Shown here: positions 24,424-33,297 of the stretch, in pieces
How positions within the stretch are numbered: position 1 is the stretch's first letter
Layout of the letters: each line of letters starts with the position of its first letter
Assembly (NCBI RefSeq): GCF_036127095.1
Contig: NZ_CP108006.1
Location: 6,315,501-6,379,500, forward strand
DNA length: 64,000 nt
Reading direction: 5' to 3'
Source: Streptomyces sp. NBC_00335
GTDB lineage: Bacteria > Actinomycetota > Actinomycetes > Streptomycetales > Streptomycetaceae
Notes under the pieces: model-generated
Databases searched by the model: none
Seen by the model: the letters and a program-made list of their open reading frames with translations, nothing else
Told to the model about the DNA's origin: nothing
Program-made: the position numbers and the translations under genes

Positions 24424-25920
24424 ATGTCTGCCACCCGTTCCGCCTCCCCGTCAGGCACGGGGACTCCCCGCCTCGGCTGGATTCTTGCTCTCCTGGCCTT
24501 CGCCCAGCTGATCATTTCCCTGGACTTCAACATCGTCTACGTGGCCCTGCCGGAGATCGGCGAGGAGCTGGGCTTCACCGACCAGTCGCTCCAGTGGGTG
24601 GTCAGTGCCTACGCGGTGCTCTTCGGCGGCTTCCTCCTGCTCGGCGGCCGCGCGGCGGACCTGCTCGGCAAGCGCAACATGTTCGCCCTCGCCCTCGGCC
24701 TGTACGCCGTGTCCTCGCTGGTCGGCGGCTTCGCGGGCAACCCGGAGACGATGATCGCGGTCCGCGCGGTGCAGGGTCTGGGTGGCGCTCTGCTCTTCCC
24801 GGCCACGCTGTCGCTGATCAACACCCTGTTCGCGGAGGGCAAGGAGCGCAACAAGGCGCTCGCGATCTGGGGCGGCGCCGGCGCCTCCGGCCTCACCCTC
24901 GGCTCGCTCCTCGGCGGCGTCCTCACCGGCGCCTTCGGCTGGGCCTCGGTCTTCTTCGTCAACGTTCCGCTGGCCGGAATCGTGCTGATCGCCGCCCTCG
25001 CCGTCATGCCGCGCGACACGAAGGCCACCGAACGCCGCAGCTTCGACCTGCCGGGCGCCATCACCGCCACGCTCGGTGTGACCCTGCTGGTCTACGTGCT
25101 GGTCCAGGGCCCCGAGAGCGGCTGGGCCTCCGCCGAGATCATCGTCAGCGCCGTCGTCGCCGTGGCCCTGCTCGCCCTCTTCGCCTTCATCGAGGCGAAG
25201 AGCAAGGACCCGCTGATGCCGCTGCGCCTCTTCGGCAACCGCAGCCTCGCGGTCGGCATGGCCGTCACCTTCATCTTCATGGGCACCTTCAGCTCCCTGC
25301 CGTACTTCCTGACCGTCCTCTTCCAGAGCGTGCACGGCTTCACCGCCCTGGAGACCGGTCTCGCCTTCCTCGTCCCCTCGCTCTCCATCGCCGCGGGCAC
25401 CCAGATCGGTGAGCGGATGGCCACCCGCACCGCGACCCGGACGACCCTGGTCACCGGCCTCGTCGTCGGGGCGATCGGCACCGCCGTCCTCGCCTACTCG
25501 ATCTCCGCCGACGCCGGCTACGCGAGCGTCGTCCCCGGCCTCGTCATCGCGGGCATCGGCCAGGGCATCACCTGGACCGGCATGTGGATCGCCGCCGCCT
25601 CCGGCGTGGCCCCGCACGAGCAGGGCATCGCCTCCGGCATGGCCTCCACCACCCAGCAGATCGGCGGCGCGGTCGGCCTCGCCATCCTGATCGCCATCGC
25701 CAACGCCCACATCGACGGCCTCGCCGGCGACGCGCTCAAGACCAGCATGGCGGACGGCACCCAGACCGCCGTCTACATCGCCGCCGCGGGCATCCTCCTC
25801 GGCGCGCTCATCTCGCTCGCCCTCCCCGGCAAGCCCGCGGCCGCCCCCCAGCCCCCCGTCCAGGGGACCCCGGACCAGCGGGGTGAGGAGCACACCGTCA
25901 GCTCCCCCGCCAAGGTGTGA
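24424..25920 (+). CDS. MFS transporter, DHA2 (EmrB/QacA) subfamily
   Basis: 498 residues with 14 predicted membrane helices, the DHA2 layout. Features include LDFNIVYVALPEIGEEL in helix 1, the loop 2-3 motif LLGGRAADLLGKRN and the antiporter motif region ALLFPATLSLINTLF. Proton-driven drug export across the cytoplasmic membrane is the family role, so product efflux and self-protection are likely. The C-terminus has a Pro-rich tail. It is the first gene of a probable two-gene unit with the flavin monooxygenase 134 bp downstream, controlled by the adjacent operator. Confidence 0.93.
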   Translation: MSATRSASPSGTGTPRLGWILALLAFAQLIISLDFNIVYVALPEIGEELGFTDQSLQWVVSAYAVLFGGFLLLGGRAADLLGKRNMFALALGLYAVSSLVGGFAGNPETMIAVRAVQGLGGALLFPATLSLINTLFAEGKERNKALAIWGGAGASGLTLGSLLGGVLTGAFGWASVFFVNVPLAGIVLIAALAVMPRDTKATERRSFDLPGAITATLGVTLLVYVLVQGPESGWASAEIIVSAVVAVALLALFAFIEAKSKDPLMPLRLFGNRSLAVGMAVTFIFMGTFSSLPYFLTVLFQSVHGFTALETGLAFLVPSLSIAAGTQIGERMATRTATRTTLVTGLVVGAIGTAVLAYSISADAGYASVVPGLVIAGIGQGITWTGMWIAAASGVAPHEQGIASGMASTTQQIGGAVGLAILIAIANAHIDGLAGDALKTSMADGTQTAVYIAAAGILLGALISLALPGKPAAAPQPPVQGTPDQRGEEHTVSSPAKV

Positions 25921-26054
25921 TCTCGTCACCACCGCTGGACGGAGGGGAAGCGGCGCACGACCTGCCCGCTTCCCCTCCGTCATGCCCAAGACGCCAAGAC
26001 GCCCGCTGCGCCCACTTCACAGCACAGCACCACCCAGCAACCTGGAGGTCCCCC

Positions 26055-27557
26055 ATGTCCCTGGACACCGACGTCGCCGTGGTCGGCGGTGGCCCGGTCG
26101 GCATGCTGCTCGCCGCCGAGCTCGCCCTGTACGGCGTACGCGCCACGGTCCTGGAACACCTGCCCGAGCCCACCGGGGAGTCCAAGGCCGGCACCTTGCA
26201 CGCGCGCACCGCGCAGACACTGCACCGGCGCGGCCTGCTGGGCGCCGTACAGCCCGGAGCGCACAAGTCCCTGGGGCATTCCCGCGGGCCGGTGCCGTTC
26301 CACTTCGGCGGGATGTTCGAGCTCGACCTGTCGGCGGTCGTCCACGAGGGCCCCGCCATGGTCGGCAGCCCGCAGGCCTACGCCGAGCAGGTCTTCGCCC
26401 GGCGGGCCACCACGCTCGGCACCCGCGTCGAACGCGACAGCGAGGTGGTCGGCCTCGACCAGCACGAGGACCACGTCACGCTGACCGTCCGGAACGAGGC
26501 CGGGGCCGAGCGGACGCTGACGGCCGGCTGGGTCGTCGGATGCGACGGAGCGCGCAGCTCCGTACGCAAACTCAGCGGCATCGACTTCCTGGGCACCCCC
26601 GCGACGGTGGGCGCGCTGATGGGCGAGGTCGAGCTGCTCGACCCGTACGGCGCCCCGTCCGGCTGGCAGCGCAACTCCCGCGGCTGGACGCTGATCTGGC
26701 TCAACCCGTACGGCCGCAGCCGGGTCTCCACCTACGACTTCCGCGGGCCGCACGCGGACCGGAGCGCGCCCGTCACCCTCGACGAGATGCGGGACGAGGT
26801 CGAGCGCATCGCCGGGTACCCCGTGCCCATGGCCAACCCCCGCTGGCTGACCCGTTTCAGCGACGCGGCCCTCCAGGCCGAGCGCTACCGCACCGGACGG
26901 GTCCTGCTCGCCGGCGACGCCGCGCACGTCCACTTCCCGGCCGGCGGCCAGGGTCTGAACCTGGGACTCCAGGACGCGGTCAACCTGGGCTGGAAGCTCG
27001 CCGCGCAGGTGCAGGGCTGGGCCCCCGAGGCGCTGCTCGACACCTACCACGCGGAGCGCCACCCGGTCGCGGCCAAGGTGCTCTACAACGTCCGCGCCCA
27101 GGTCGCGCTGATGAACCCGGATCCGCGCACCGACGCGCTGCGCGAGCTCTTCACCGAGCTGATGCACATGCCCCAGGTCAACGAGTACCTCAGCGGGATG
27201 ATCAGCGGCACCGCGGTGCGCTACGACATCGGCGACCCGGCCGACCCCATGGCCGGGCTGCTCGCCCCCGATCTCCCGCTCAAGACCGGCGACGCCCAGA
27301 CGGGCCTGGCCGAGCAGCTGCACGGCGGGCGGCCACTGCTCCTCGACCTCGGCGGTCGCGGCGACCTGCTCGAAGCGGCCCGGCCCTGGGCCGACCGGGT
27401 CACCACGCTCTCCGCGGTGACCGACGTGCGCACCCCCGGCGCGCTCCTGGTCCGTCCCGACGGCTACACGGCGTGGAGCGCGGCCGGCGGCCCGGACGAC
27501 GTGCGGGCCCTGACGGCGGCGCTGCGCGCCTGGTTCGGCGCACCGCTCCAGCGATGA
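26055..27557 (+). CDS. Class A FAD-dependent aromatic monooxygenase (rifampicin/polyketide hydroxylase type)
   Basis: 500 residues. The dinucleotide fold VVGGGPVGMLLAAELALYG opens the protein, the DG motif is WVVGCDGARSSVRKLSG, and the FAD-ribityl GD motif is LLAGDAAHVHFPAGGQG. A C-terminal thioredoxin-like domain (about 395-500) is typical of the RdmE/PgaE/rifampicin-monooxygenase branch. It hydroxylates an aromatic substrate with NAD(P)H and O2, either building the product or modifying a drug. Pairing with the exporter leaves both tailoring and resistance possible. ATG 26055 follows CTGGAGGTCCCCC; the open frame extends upstream without homology. Confidence 0.9.
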   Translation: MSLDTDVAVVGGGPVGMLLAAELALYGVRATVLEHLPEPTGESKAGTLHARTAQTLHRRGLLGAVQPGAHKSLGHSRGPVPFHFGGMFELDLSAVVHEGPAMVGSPQAYAEQVFARRATTLGTRVERDSEVVGLDQHEDHVTLTVRNEAGAERTLTAGWVVGCDGARSSVRKLSGIDFLGTPATVGALMGEVELLDPYGAPSGWQRNSRGWTLIWLNPYGRSRVSTYDFRGPHADRSAPVTLDEMRDEVERIAGYPVPMANPRWLTRFSDAALQAERYRTGRVLLAGDAAHVHFPAGGQGLNLGLQDAVNLGWKLAAQVQGWAPEALLDTYHAERHPVAAKVLYNVRAQVALMNPDPRTDALRELFTELMHMPQVNEYLSGMISGTAVRYDIGDPADPMAGLLAPDLPLKTGDAQTGLAEQLHGGRPLLLDLGGRGDLLEAARPWADRVTTLSAVTDVRTPGALLVRPDGYTAWSAAGGPDDVRALTAALRAWFGAPLQR

Positions 27558-27592
27558 GCCCCGGGAGCCGGCGGTGAACCGGAGAACGAGAG

Positions 27593-27627
27593 GGGCCCGC
27601 CCGGCACGCGATGTGCCGGGCGGGCCC
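27593..27627. terminator. Strong bidirectional terminator hairpin
   Basis: A perfect 15-bp stem (27593-27607 with 27613-27627) with a 5-nt loop separates the plus-strand monooxygenase gene from the convergent minus-strand oxidase gene. Confidence 0.85.
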
Positions 27628-27663
27628 GCCGTCGTGCCCCTCTTCCTGCGGGGGCCGGACGGA

Positions 27664-29361
27664 CTACGGGAGCCGGACGGACTGCCCGTGGTTGAAGCGG
27701 TTCGCCGGGTCGTACTTGGCCTTGATCTGCTGCAGGCGCGGGTAGTTGGACCCGTAGTACAGCGTGTACCAGGGCACTCCCGACGTGTTGTGGGCCGGGT
27801 CGTTCAGGTCGATGTCGCAGTAGTTGATGTAGCAGCCGTCGGTGACGTCGTCGAGCACGGGGACGCCGCCGGTCGTCTTGTACGTCTCCTCGTACAGCTC
27901 GCGCAGCCAGGAGATGTTGACCGCGTCGTCGGCCGCGGACGGCCAGTAGCTCTGGAAGAGCAGCTTGAAGACCGAGTCCCGGTGCACGGTGGCCGTGGCG
28001 CCGGGGCTGACGCTGTTCACGTTGCCGCCGTAGGAGCTGAGCAGCACCATCGCGCCGGGGTTGTGCAGGTCGGTGCGGTTGAGGTGCTTCCAGAAGGCGG
28101 CGATCTGCGCGTCGGTCACGTTCTTCTTGTGGAAGGCCGACTTGTAGTCGCCGCGCAGCGTCGGGTCCACCAGGGTGCTGTTGGTGGTGCCGAGGTAGCG
28201 GGTGGCCTGCAGCCACCCCATGCGCTGCGGGGTGAAGTACTCCGGCATCGGGCCGTGCTCGCCCATGGCCTTGGTGACCGGACCGTGCGGGATGTCGACG
28301 CCCTCGGTGACCGCCGCGAGGAAGTCCTCCAGGAGCTGCTCCGCGCCCGGCACGGTGGCGTCCAGCTGGGTGAGCAGGCCTATCTCGCCATTGGACTTGT
28401 GGTTGAGCTTCAGGAAGCTCATCAGGCTTCCGTACTTGCCGCCGGGAGCCCCGTTGGCGACGTGCCAGGCGCCGAAGTTGCGGGTGAGGCGGGTGAAGGC
28501 CGCCTCGGTGACCTGGTCCCACTTCCAGGAGATGGCGCTGATGAACACCTCGGCCGGCGGCTTGACGAGCGACTGCTCCGGCGCCGTGCCCGTGGCCTTC
28601 GGCGACCGGAACCAGTAGCGGGTGATGACGCCGTAGTTGCCGCCGCCCGCTCCCGTGTGCGCCCACCACAGGTCGCGGTGGGGGTCGGTCGCCTCGCGGG
28701 TCGCGAGGACGGTGCGGGCGGTGCCCGCCGCGTCCACGGTGACGACCTCGACCGCGTAGAGGTGGTCGACGATCAGGCCGTGCTCGCGGGCGAGCATGCC
28801 CCAGCCGCCGCCGCTGACGTGGCCGCCGGCGCCCACGGAGTAGCACATGCCGCCGGGGACGGTCACGCCCCAGACCTTGAACAGCCGCTCGTAGACGTCC
28901 AGCAGGGTGGCGCCCGCCTCCACGGCGAAGGCCTTGTACGTGGAGTCCCAGTAGACGGAGGTCATCTCGGACATGTCGAGGACGATCTGGGTGTCCGCGT
29001 TGAAGACGAAGTCCTCGTAACAGTGGCCGCCACTGCGCACGGTGAGCTTCTTCTTGGCCCGGGCGGCCTCCTGGACGACCGCGAGGACCTGAGCGGTGGA
29101 GTCCACCACCCGCACGCTCTCGGGGCGGCCGGTCCAGCGCTGGTTCATGCCGCGCACGAGGTCCCGGTAGCGCGGGTCGGTCGGGGAGACCTTCGCCGCG
29201 GGGAACTCCGCGGCCGGTCCGGCCGCGGGGCCCGTCGCGGAGTCGGCGGCCCGTGCGGTGAGGGCGCCGCCCGCGGTGATCGCCGCGCTCGCGCCGACGA
29301 CCGCCGCCGCGTTGCCCAGAAGCCGCCTGCGGCTCCACTGGCCGTTCGATACGTCTGTCAT
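27664..29361 (-). CDS. Tat-exported FAD-linked oxidase with berberine-bridge C-terminus
   Basis: 565 residues. The N-terminus has a twin-arginine signal (WSRRRLLGNAAAVVGAS, then AxA near residue 36), so the folded flavoprotein is probably secreted. The PCMH-type FAD domain (about 85-260) carries VRSGGHCYEDF and, further on, GGMCYSVGAGGHVSGGGWG. The His and Cys fit bicovalent flavin attachment, as in GilR-type oxidases. The BBE motif near the C-terminus is NRFNHGQSVRLP. It oxidises alcohols or phenolic substrates with O2. It is last in the cupin-amidohydrolase-oxidase operon. ATG 29361 was preferred over an upstream TTG. Confidence 0.9.
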   Translation of the reverse strand: MTDVSNGQWSRRRLLGNAAAVVGASAAITAGGALTARAADSATGPAAGPAAEFPAAKVSPTDPRYRDLVRGMNQRWTGRPESVRVVDSTAQVLAVVQEAARAKKKLTVRSGGHCYEDFVFNADTQIVLDMSEMTSVYWDSTYKAFAVEAGATLLDVYERLFKVWGVTVPGGMCYSVGAGGHVSGGGWGMLAREHGLIVDHLYAVEVVTVDAAGTARTVLATREATDPHRDLWWAHTGAGGGNYGVITRYWFRSPKATGTAPEQSLVKPPAEVFISAISWKWDQVTEAAFTRLTRNFGAWHVANGAPGGKYGSLMSFLKLNHKSNGEIGLLTQLDATVPGAEQLLEDFLAAVTEGVDIPHGPVTKAMGEHGPMPEYFTPQRMGWLQATRYLGTTNSTLVDPTLRGDYKSAFHKKNVTDAQIAAFWKHLNRTDLHNPGAMVLLSSYGGNVNSVSPGATATVHRDSVFKLLFQSYWPSAADDAVNISWLRELYEETYKTTGGVPVLDDVTDGCYINYCDIDLNDPAHNTSGVPWYTLYYGSNYPRLQQIKAKYDPANRFNHGQSVRLP

Positions 29362-29415
29362 CGCTGTTGGCAAACCTTTCGTGGAATGTGCGTGGTGACG
29401 CGGTGTCCCGAGGCG

Positions 29416-30387
29416 TCAGGAGGCCTTTTCGATCCGCTCGGACAGGCGGGGCAGGAGGCTCAGCGCGTTGGTCCGGCCGATGGCCGCGCGCTCCTCGCCG
29501 GACCACCCCGGGAAGGCGCGGAAGCCCTCGGTGTTCTCCGTGGTGTGAGCGGCGGGCATGAAGGGGAAGTCGCTGCCGAACAGGATGTTCCCGGTGCCGG
29601 CGAGCTTGGTGAGCGCCGGAAGGGCGTACTCGGTGGCGGACATGGCGATGTCGTAGTGCAGGCGCCCGAGCGAACCGATGAGGTCCTCGGGCGCGCGGTC
29701 CTTGAGGTACGCGCCGATCGTCGGCCCGTACGTCATCCGCTGGGCCAGGAACGGCAGGGTGCCGCCCGCGTGGGACAGGATCAGCCGCAGACCGGGCAGC
29801 CGGTCGAGGGTCCGGTTGAACAGCAGGCTGGCGACCGTGCGGGTGGTCTCGAAGGTGAACTCGTAGAGCGACGGCGGCAGATCGAAGGTGGCGAGGTCCT
29901 TCGACGGCGGGGTCATCGGGTGCACGTGGACCGGCAGGCCGCGCTCGGTCAGCTCGGCGAGGAGCGGCTCGAACTCGGGGTCGCCGAGGTAGCGGCCCTC
30001 GTAGCTGGTGAGCAGTCCGACGCCGTCGAGCCCCAGCTCGTCGATGGCGTAGGCCAGTTCCTCCCGCGCCGCGGCCACGTCGGGCAGCGGCAGGACCGCG
30101 AAGGCACCGAAGCGGCCGGGGTGCAGACGGATCAGCTCGGCGAAGTACTCGTTGACCCGGCGGGCGAGCTTGCGGCTCTCGTCGCCTTCGAGGAAGGTCA
30201 CGCCCGGAGCGGTGATGGACAGCACGGCCGCGTCGATGCCGTGCCGGTCCATGACCTCCAGGCTCTCCTCGGGCGTCCAGGTCGGGTAGTCCACGCCGGG
30301 GATGGCCGTCTTCCCGCCGAGCGCCTCGGCGTAGACGGGGGGAATCGCGTGGTGGTGAACGTCAATCAGTCCGTGCGGTCCGGGCAT
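29416..30387 (-). CDS. Amidohydrolase_2 family protein, aromatic-acid decarboxylase type
   Basis: 323 residues, TIM-barrel with metal ligands in DVHHHAIPP (H-x-H), LPVHVHP, LILSHAGGTLPF and NILFGSDFPF. Blocks such as YPTWTPEESLEVMDRHGID and LSITAPGV are typical of the ACMSD/gamma-resorcylate/6-methylsalicylate decarboxylase branch rather than hydrolytic amidohydrolases. Non-oxidative decarboxylation of a hydroxylated benzoate or anthranilate is therefore the best guess; in this island the substrate would be 3-hydroxyanthranilate or a hydroxylated derivative. It lies 54 bp upstream of the oxidase gene and 65 bp after the cupin gene. Confidence 0.85.
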   Translation of the reverse strand: MPGPHGLIDVHHHAIPPVYAEALGGKTAIPGVDYPTWTPEESLEVMDRHGIDAAVLSITAPGVTFLEGDESRKLARRVNEYFAELIRLHPGRFGAFAVLPLPDVAAAREELAYAIDELGLDGVGLLTSYEGRYLGDPEFEPLLAELTERGLPVHVHPMTPPSKDLATFDLPPSLYEFTFETTRTVASLLFNRTLDRLPGLRLILSHAGGTLPFLAQRMTYGPTIGAYLKDRAPEDLIGSLGRLHYDIAMSATEYALPALTKLAGTGNILFGSDFPFMPAAHTTENTEGFRAFPGWSGEERAAIGRTNALSLLPRLSERIEKAS

Positions 30388-30452
30388 GGGGGCTCCATCG
30401 TTAATGGTTCGTGAATAGCTTGTCGCCTTCTCGGAAGGCGTTCACATGAAAT

Positions 30453-30977
30453 TTACGAGAGATATTCATCGCCATACTGTCCGGCGACCCTGAGTGCCCG
30501 CTCCACGTCCAGCTCGTATTGGCCGGCCGGTGGCATCGGTGCATTGTCGTCGGCCGAGACTCCCGCGCCGAGAAAGAATCCGTCCTTGCCGCCGGGCATG
30601 AACATAATGAGAAGTTTCGATGGCTCGTCGCTGACGTTCTTGAACGAATGGACGCTGCCGCGGGGCACGTGGATGAAAGAGCCTGAGTTCAGCTTCAGCT
30701 GCTCGGTTCCGTCGAACATGTCCACCTTTCCCTCAAGGACGTAGAACGCCTCCTCCTCGTGGTGGTGGATATGTGGCGGCGGGCCGCCACCCGGTGGGAC
30801 CAGCGCTTCCATCATGAAGAAGTGCTTTCCGGTGTTGTGCTCGCCCGATTTGATCGTGTACTTGTCGCCGAATGCCCAGCGGCTCGGACCCTCGCCCGGG
30901 GGTACGTGAACGATCTTGCGCGACCACTGTTCTTCGAAACTCAAGGCGCCGCTCCGTCCTCTGCTTTTTCGGGCCAC
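30453..30977 (-). CDS. Cupin domain protein
   Basis: 174 residues, single cupin barrel (about 45-150). Motif 1 is PPPHIHHHEEEAFYVLEG, containing the His-x-His and Glu metal ligands; motif 2 is IHVPRGSVHSFKN with the last His. Such proteins can be metal-dependent dioxygenases, isomerases, cyclases or sensors. It does not obviously match 3-hydroxyanthranilate 3,4-dioxygenase, although the pathway context makes an aromatic substrate plausible. The GTG at 30977 is the assigned start; the first dozen codons are atypical (CGA, AAA, AGA) and the true start could be later. It is the first gene of a minus-strand operon. Confidence 0.83.
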   Translation of the reverse strand: MARKSRGRSGALSFEEQWSRKIVHVPPGEGPSRWAFGDKYTIKSGEHNTGKHFFMMEALVPPGGGPPPHIHHHEEEAFYVLEGKVDMFDGTEQLKLNSGSFIHVPRGSVHSFKNVSDEPSKLLIMFMPGGKDGFFLGAGVSADDNAPMPPAGQYELDVERALRVAGQYGDEYLS

Positions 30978-31196
30978 CCGTCCTGTCCCGGAATGGCCCA
31001 GCAGAGTGTCCGCCGGGCGCCGGGCCGGGACAACAGCGGGCGGAACAGTAAGTCATGTCCAAACGGATATTCGACGCCATCTGACATAGTCCCGCGATCG
31101 CCTTTGATCCTCCTCGCCCGCTTCGTACAGAGTCGGCGGCGGCCGCTTTCCCGAACTCGATCGGAGGCGGCCTCACTTCACCCCAGGAGGTACCAG
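30978..31196. promoter_or_regulatory. Divergent promoter region between the two biosynthetic operons
   Basis: 219 bp between the cupin and DAHP synthase genes. It includes a less GC-rich patch (about 31040-31085) with CATGTC near 31057 facing GACATAG near 31083 as a loose inverted repeat. Promoters for both operons, and SARP sites, are expected here. No clear SARP heptamer pair was recognised. Confidence 0.5.
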
Positions 31197-32369
31197 GTGA
31201 ACGGTGTCCACGAATTCCTCCGATCCTTGCCAGCCGCTCAGCAGCCACAATGGGCGGGACACGCGGAGCTCGGGCGGGTACGGGAGGAACTGGCTTCTCT
31301 GCCCCCGCTCGTCGACTCCGAAGACGTCGACGGACTGCGCGCCCTGCTCGCCGAGGCCGCTGAGGGCCGCATCCAGATCATCCAGTCCGGCGACTGCGCC
31401 GAGGACTGGGCCGAATCCTCCGCGGACAGCGTGGCCCGCAAGGCCGGCCTGCTGGAGGTGCTGGCGGGCACGATGAAGATGATCTCGCACAAGCCCGTGA
31501 TCCGGGTGGGCCGGATAGCCGGCCAGTACGGCAAGCCGCGCTCCAAGCCGACCGAGATCGTCGGAGGCGTCGAACTCCCCGTCTACCGGGGCCACATGGT
31601 CAACGCCCCCGAGCCCGACCCGGAGCTGCGCAAGCCCGACCCCACCCGCATGCTCACGGGGTACGAAGCCGCGCGGGGCGTCATCGAAGGCCTCGGCTGG
31701 CACCGGGACGAGCGGAGCCCGCGCCCCGACACCACCGTGTGGACCAGCCACGAGGCGCTGCTGCTCGACTACGAACTGCCCATGATGCGGACGCGGGCCG
31801 ACGGCCGGTTACTGCTCGCCTCGACCCACTGGCCGTGGATCGGCGAGCGCACCCGCCAGGTCGACGGCGCGCACGTCGCACTGCTGGCCGCGGTGTCGAA
31901 CCCGGTGGCCTGCAAGGTCGGCCCCGGCATGACCACCGACGAGCTGCTGGCCCTGTGCCTCGCGCTCGACCCGGACAAGACGCCCGGCCGCCTGACCCTG
32001 ATCGCACGCATGGGCGCCGACACGGTCGGCGAGAAGCTCCCCCCGCTGGTCGCGGCGGTCCGGGAGGCCGGCCACCCGGTCATCTGGCTGACCGACCCGA
32101 TGCACGGGAACACCGTCAGCGGCCCCGAGGGCCTCAAGACGCGCCTCGTGAAGACCGTGGTGCGCGAGGTCCTGGAGTTCCACCGCGCCGTCACCGGGGC
32201 GGGCGGTGTCGCCGGCGGAATCCACCTGGAGACCACGCCCGACGCGGTCACCGAGTGCGTGGCCGACCAGGACCGGCTGCACGAGGTCGGCAACAAGTAC
32301 ACGAGCTTCTGCGACCCGCGCCTCAACCCGCGGCAGGCCGTCGCGGTGGCCGCCGCCTGGCTCGGCTGA
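31197..32369 (+). CDS. Type II 3-deoxy-7-phosphoheptulonate (DAHP) synthase
   Basis: 390 residues from a GTG after a consensus CAGGAGG. It condenses erythrose 4-phosphate and PEP, the entry to the shikimate pathway. Type II (plant-like, PhzC-like) signatures are IIQSGDCAEDWAES, KPVIRVGRIAGQYGKPRS, STHWPWIGERTRQVDGAHV and CKVGPGMT. It is shorter than housekeeping actinobacterial AroH (about 450-460) and lacks its extended N-terminus, where aromatic amino acids act. This suggests a feedback-relaxed, pathway-dedicated enzyme. Leu in ADGRLLLAS is encoded by TTA (31809-31811), making translation bldA-dependent. It heads a plus-strand operon of nine genes. Confidence 0.93.
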   Translation: MNGVHEFLRSLPAAQQPQWAGHAELGRVREELASLPPLVDSEDVDGLRALLAEAAEGRIQIIQSGDCAEDWAESSADSVARKAGLLEVLAGTMKMISHKPVIRVGRIAGQYGKPRSKPTEIVGGVELPVYRGHMVNAPEPDPELRKPDPTRMLTGYEAARGVIEGLGWHRDERSPRPDTTVWTSHEALLLDYELPMMRTRADGRLLLASTHWPWIGERTRQVDGAHVALLAAVSNPVACKVGPGMTTDELLALCLALDPDKTPGRLTLIARMGADTVGEKLPPLVAAVREAGHPVIWLTDPMHGNTVSGPEGLKTRLVKTVVREVLEFHRAVTGAGGVAGGIHLETTPDAVTECVADQDRLHEVGNKYTSFCDPRLNPRQAVAVAAAWLG

Positions 32370-32386
32370 AGGGGACGGGGACAGTG

Positions 32387-33187
32387 ATGTACGGAGTGGA
32401 AACGACGGACAGCGGGATCGCATTGGTCACCGGTGCGGCCGGCGGCATCGGCGAGGAGGTCGTACGCATCCTGGCGGAGCGCGGCCTGACCGTCGCGGCC
32501 GTGGACCGGGACGCCGACGCGCTCGGCGACACCGTGGCCAAACTGCGGGCCGAAGGGCTCAACGTCGAGGCGTTCCCCTGTGACGTGACCGTCTCGGCCC
32601 GGGTGGACAGCCTGGTCGACACCGTGGAGCAGGTCCTGGGGCCCGTGCGGTACCTGGTCAACTCCGCCGGCGTACTGCGCCTGGGCCAGGCCGTGTCCCT
32701 GTCCGACGAGGACTGGGCGGCCACCTTCGCGGTCAACACCACCGGCGTCTTCCACGTCTCGCGCGCCGTCGTCGGCCGCATGGTGGAACGCCGCTCGGGA
32801 GCGGTGGTCACCGTCGCCTCGAACGCCGCCGGCACGCCCCGGACCGGGATGGCCGCCTACGCGGCGTCCAAGGCGGCGACGGCCATGTTCACCAAGTGCC
32901 TGGGCCTGGAGGTGGCCAGGTACGGAATCCGGTGCAACGTCGTGGCCCCCGGATCCACCGCCACCCCGATGCTGACCTCCCTCTGGGCGGACGGCGGCGC
33001 GGACGGCAGCGGCGAGCGCGGCTCGATCGACGGCATCGCGGACGAGTTCCGGGTGGGCATCCCCCTCGGCAAGCTGGCCCGCCCCCTCGATGTGGCCCAG
33101 GCGGTGGCGTTCCTGCTCTCCGACCACGCCTCCCACATCACCCTGCACGACCTCACCGTCGACGGCGGCGCCGCCCTCGGCGTCTGA
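32387..33187 (+). CDS. EntA/DhbA-type dihydro-aromatic dehydrogenase (SDR), likely forming 3-hydroxyanthranilate
   Basis: 266 residues. SDR motifs: [25 protein letters not shown], the catalytic Y-x3-K in [12 protein letters not shown]. The C-terminus [17 protein letters not shown] and [17 protein letters not shown] resembles 2,3-dihydro-2,3-dihydroxybenzoate dehydrogenase closely. Siderophore genes are absent, and PhzD/PhzE are adjacent. The substrate is therefore probably 2,3-dihydro-3-hydroxyanthranilate (DHHA), oxidised with NAD+ to 3-hydroxyanthranilate. That step diverts the phenazine precursor. It starts 17 bp after the DAHP synthase stop. Confidence 0.88.
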   Translation: MYGVETTDSGIALVTGAAGGIGEEVVRILAERGLTVAAVDRDADALGDTVAKLRAEGLNVEAFPCDVTVSARVDSLVDTVEQVLGPVRYLVNSAGVLRLGQAVSLSDEDWAATFAVNTTGVFHVSRAVVGRMVERRSGAVVTVASNAAGTPRTGMAAYAASKAATAMFTKCLGLEVARYGIRCNVVAPGSTATPMLTSLWADGGADGSGERGSIDGIADEFRVGIPLGKLARPLDVAQAVAFLLSDHASHITLHDLTVDGGAALGV

Positions 33188-33297
33188 CCCGCCGCCGCCC
33201 CCGCACCGACCCGGCACCGCCCCCGCATCGACCCGGCACCGAGCCCCTGCCGAAGGCCACACCCCGAGCCCACACCCGAGCGAGAGGAAGGACGACC

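Noticed and set aside
29416..30977. Kynurenine-pathway catabolism (3-hydroxyanthranilate dioxygenase plus ACMSD).
   Set aside because: The amidohydrolase is ACMSD-related, but the cupin does not match the dioxygenase motifs well and no other catabolic genes are present. Kept only as an alternative.
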